DNA of 64,000 nt from an uncultured Pseudophaeobacter sp. (GTDB lineage Bacteria > Pseudomonadota > Alphaproteobacteria > Rhodobacterales > Rhodobacteraceae). The stretch is from the NCBI GenBank assembly GCA_905479575.1, contig CAJQNB010000076.1:1-64000 (forward strand), read 5' to 3'. Below, one piece after another: positions 63,092 to 64,000 of the stretch; position 1 is the stretch's first letter; every line of letters starts with the position of its first letter. The notes beneath the pieces are model-generated. The model was given only the letters and a program-made list of their open reading frames with translations, was not told the DNA's origin and made no database searches. Both the position numbers and the translations under genes were made by a program.

Positions 63092-64000
63092 ATGGCACGA
63101 GATATCCACAAGGCAGGCTCCGGGATGCCGCCCTATTTCAACATTGATCCAGATGCCGCCCTGGCAGAGCTCGACGCGCCCACCGGCACATCCGGTTTTG
63201 CCGCTATTGCCGAGGGCTGCGCCCGGGGCCGCGCCGATCTGTCCAGTCGCGGCATGAACGAGCAGGGGCGCAAAGAGCTGCGCCTGTTCTCCACCTGGGA
63301 AATCACCCGCTACCTGATCCCCGTCGCCCAGGCGCATTTCCGTCGGGTGCTCAAGGCCAACCCCGCGCTGCCCCAGGGCCAGTCCGAAACCGAAGGCGGC
63401 GCCAAATGGTTCACCCTGGACGAGGTGTTGCTGCTGAGGGCGCATTTTGCCGCCCAGGGGTCAAAATCCAAAGACTACACCCCCTACCGGCCCAAGGGCC
63501 TGCCGGCCAAGCTGGTCTCGGTGGCGAATTTCAAAGGCGGCGTTGGCAAGACCTCGACAGCGGCGCATCTGGCGATGTCGGCGGCCCTGGATGGCTACAA
63601 GGTGCTGGTGATTGATCTGGACAGCCAGGGCTCGATGACCTCGATCTTTGGCGGCCAGGTCGAGGACGAATGGCAAACCGCCTTTCCGCTTTTGGCCCGC
63701 CACTACGGCGAACATCTGCGCGCCGACAACCAGCGGCGTCTGGATCGCGGTGACGCACCGCAGCCGCTGGACGAAACCCTCTCGGCGGCCCTGGAGATGA
63801 CCGCAAGCGATGTGATTCAAAGCACTCACTGGCCCAATATCGACCTCATTGGCGCCCAGCTGAACCTGTACTGGGCCGAGTTCCAGATCCCGGTCTGGCG
63901 CATGGCGGCGCGCTCCTGGAAGCTCTGGGACGCGCTCACCGACCGGCTCGAGGCGGACGGGGTGCTGGATGACTATGACGTGGTCTTTATCGACACGCCC
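63092..64000 (+). CDS. parA: ParA/RepA-partition ATPase, 3' end outside window
   Basis: 303 codons are in view from ATG 63092, which has AGAGGCGG upstream; the frame is still open at the window end. After a ~140-residue N-terminal DNA-binding-like part come NFKGGVGKTSTAAHLAMSA (deviant Walker A, signature Lys148 and Lys153), VLVIDLDSQGSMTSIFGG and YDVVFIDTP (Walker B). ParA drives segregation with a ParB partner, expected just beyond the window. It is transcribed divergently from repA across the origin candidate. Confidence 0.93.
   Translation, partial: MARDIHKAGSGMPPYFNIDPDAALAELDAPTGTSGFAAIAEGCARGRADLSSRGMNEQGRKELRLFSTWEITRYLIPVAQAHFRRVLKANPALPQGQSETEGGAKWFTLDEVLLLRAHFAAQGSKSKDYTPYRPKGLPAKLVSVANFKGGVGKTSTAAHLAMSAALDGYKVLVIDLDSQGSMTSIFGGQVEDEWQTAFPLLARHYGEHLRADNQRRLDRGDAPQPLDETLSAALEMTASDVIQSTHWPNIDLIGAQLNLYWAEFQIPVWRMAARSWKLWDALTDRLEADGVLDDYDVVFIDTP

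Noticed and set aside
1-64000. CRISPR array, tRNA or rRNA genes, toxin-antitoxin pair, conjugation genes
   Set aside because: Looked for and not found; the direct repeats present are too few or lie inside coding repeats.

Overview
The window looks like most of an extrachromosomal replicon from the Roseobacter group (Rhodobacteraceae, Alphaproteobacteria). Signs are the high G+C content, the codon use, a RepA-type replication initiator beside a divergent ParA with an origin-like region between them (61.5-64.0 kb), and the gene content. A dTDP-L-rhamnose operon, exopolysaccharide genes, a giant adhesin, cyclic-di-GMP and chemotaxis proteins all sit close to the replication module. This recalls the biofilm plasmids with a rhamnose operon known from this group. 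Family names are from pattern recognition of protein motifs; no database search was possible.

Layout. 0-0.4 kb: two transposase remnants. 0.6-4.3 kb: a methyl-accepting chemotaxis protein, then a small winged-helix protein and a membrane protein on the other strand. 4.3-11.2 kb: a structured intergenic region, a 1896-residue protein with a C-terminal zinc-metallopeptidase-like domain (HEAGH), and a CpXC-domain partner gene. This pair is the least familiar unit here. 11.3-16.3 kb: a GGDEF/EAL protein and a DEAD-box RNA helicase. 16.5-25.4 kb, minus strand: glmM, a yjbE/yjbF/yjbH-type exopolysaccharide operon, a WbpM/CapD-like nucleotide-sugar dehydratase, and an initiating sugar transferase coupled to an epimerase. 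25.5-32.7 kb, plus strand: a Wza-like export lipoprotein, two secreted proteins of unknown role, a methyltransferase, and a permease fused to FG-GAP/UnbV domains. 33.1-41.0 kb: a 2644-residue repetitive autotransporter-type adhesin.

41.2-44.2 kb: two overlapping Sel1-repeat genes. 44.3-56.3 kb: a nearly complete type II secretion system (prepilin peptidase O, G-H-I-J-K-L-M, C and D-E-F) split over both strands, with a small TPR lipoprotein embedded in it. 56.5-59.9 kb: rfbCBDA for dTDP-L-rhamnose. 60.1-61.3 kb: a family-4-like glycosyltransferase. 61.4-64.0 kb: a perfect parS-like palindrome, repA, an origin candidate (DnaA box, iteron-like repeats, AT-rich tract) and the start of parA, which runs off the window.

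Taken together, the genes make, export and anchor surface polysaccharide (glmM, rfb, capD-like, sugar transferase, Wza, Yjb). They also secrete or display large surface proteins (T2SS, adhesin, FG-GAP fusion) and sense or switch lifestyle (MCP, GGDEF/EAL). No tRNA, rRNA, CRISPR array or conjugation gene was seen.
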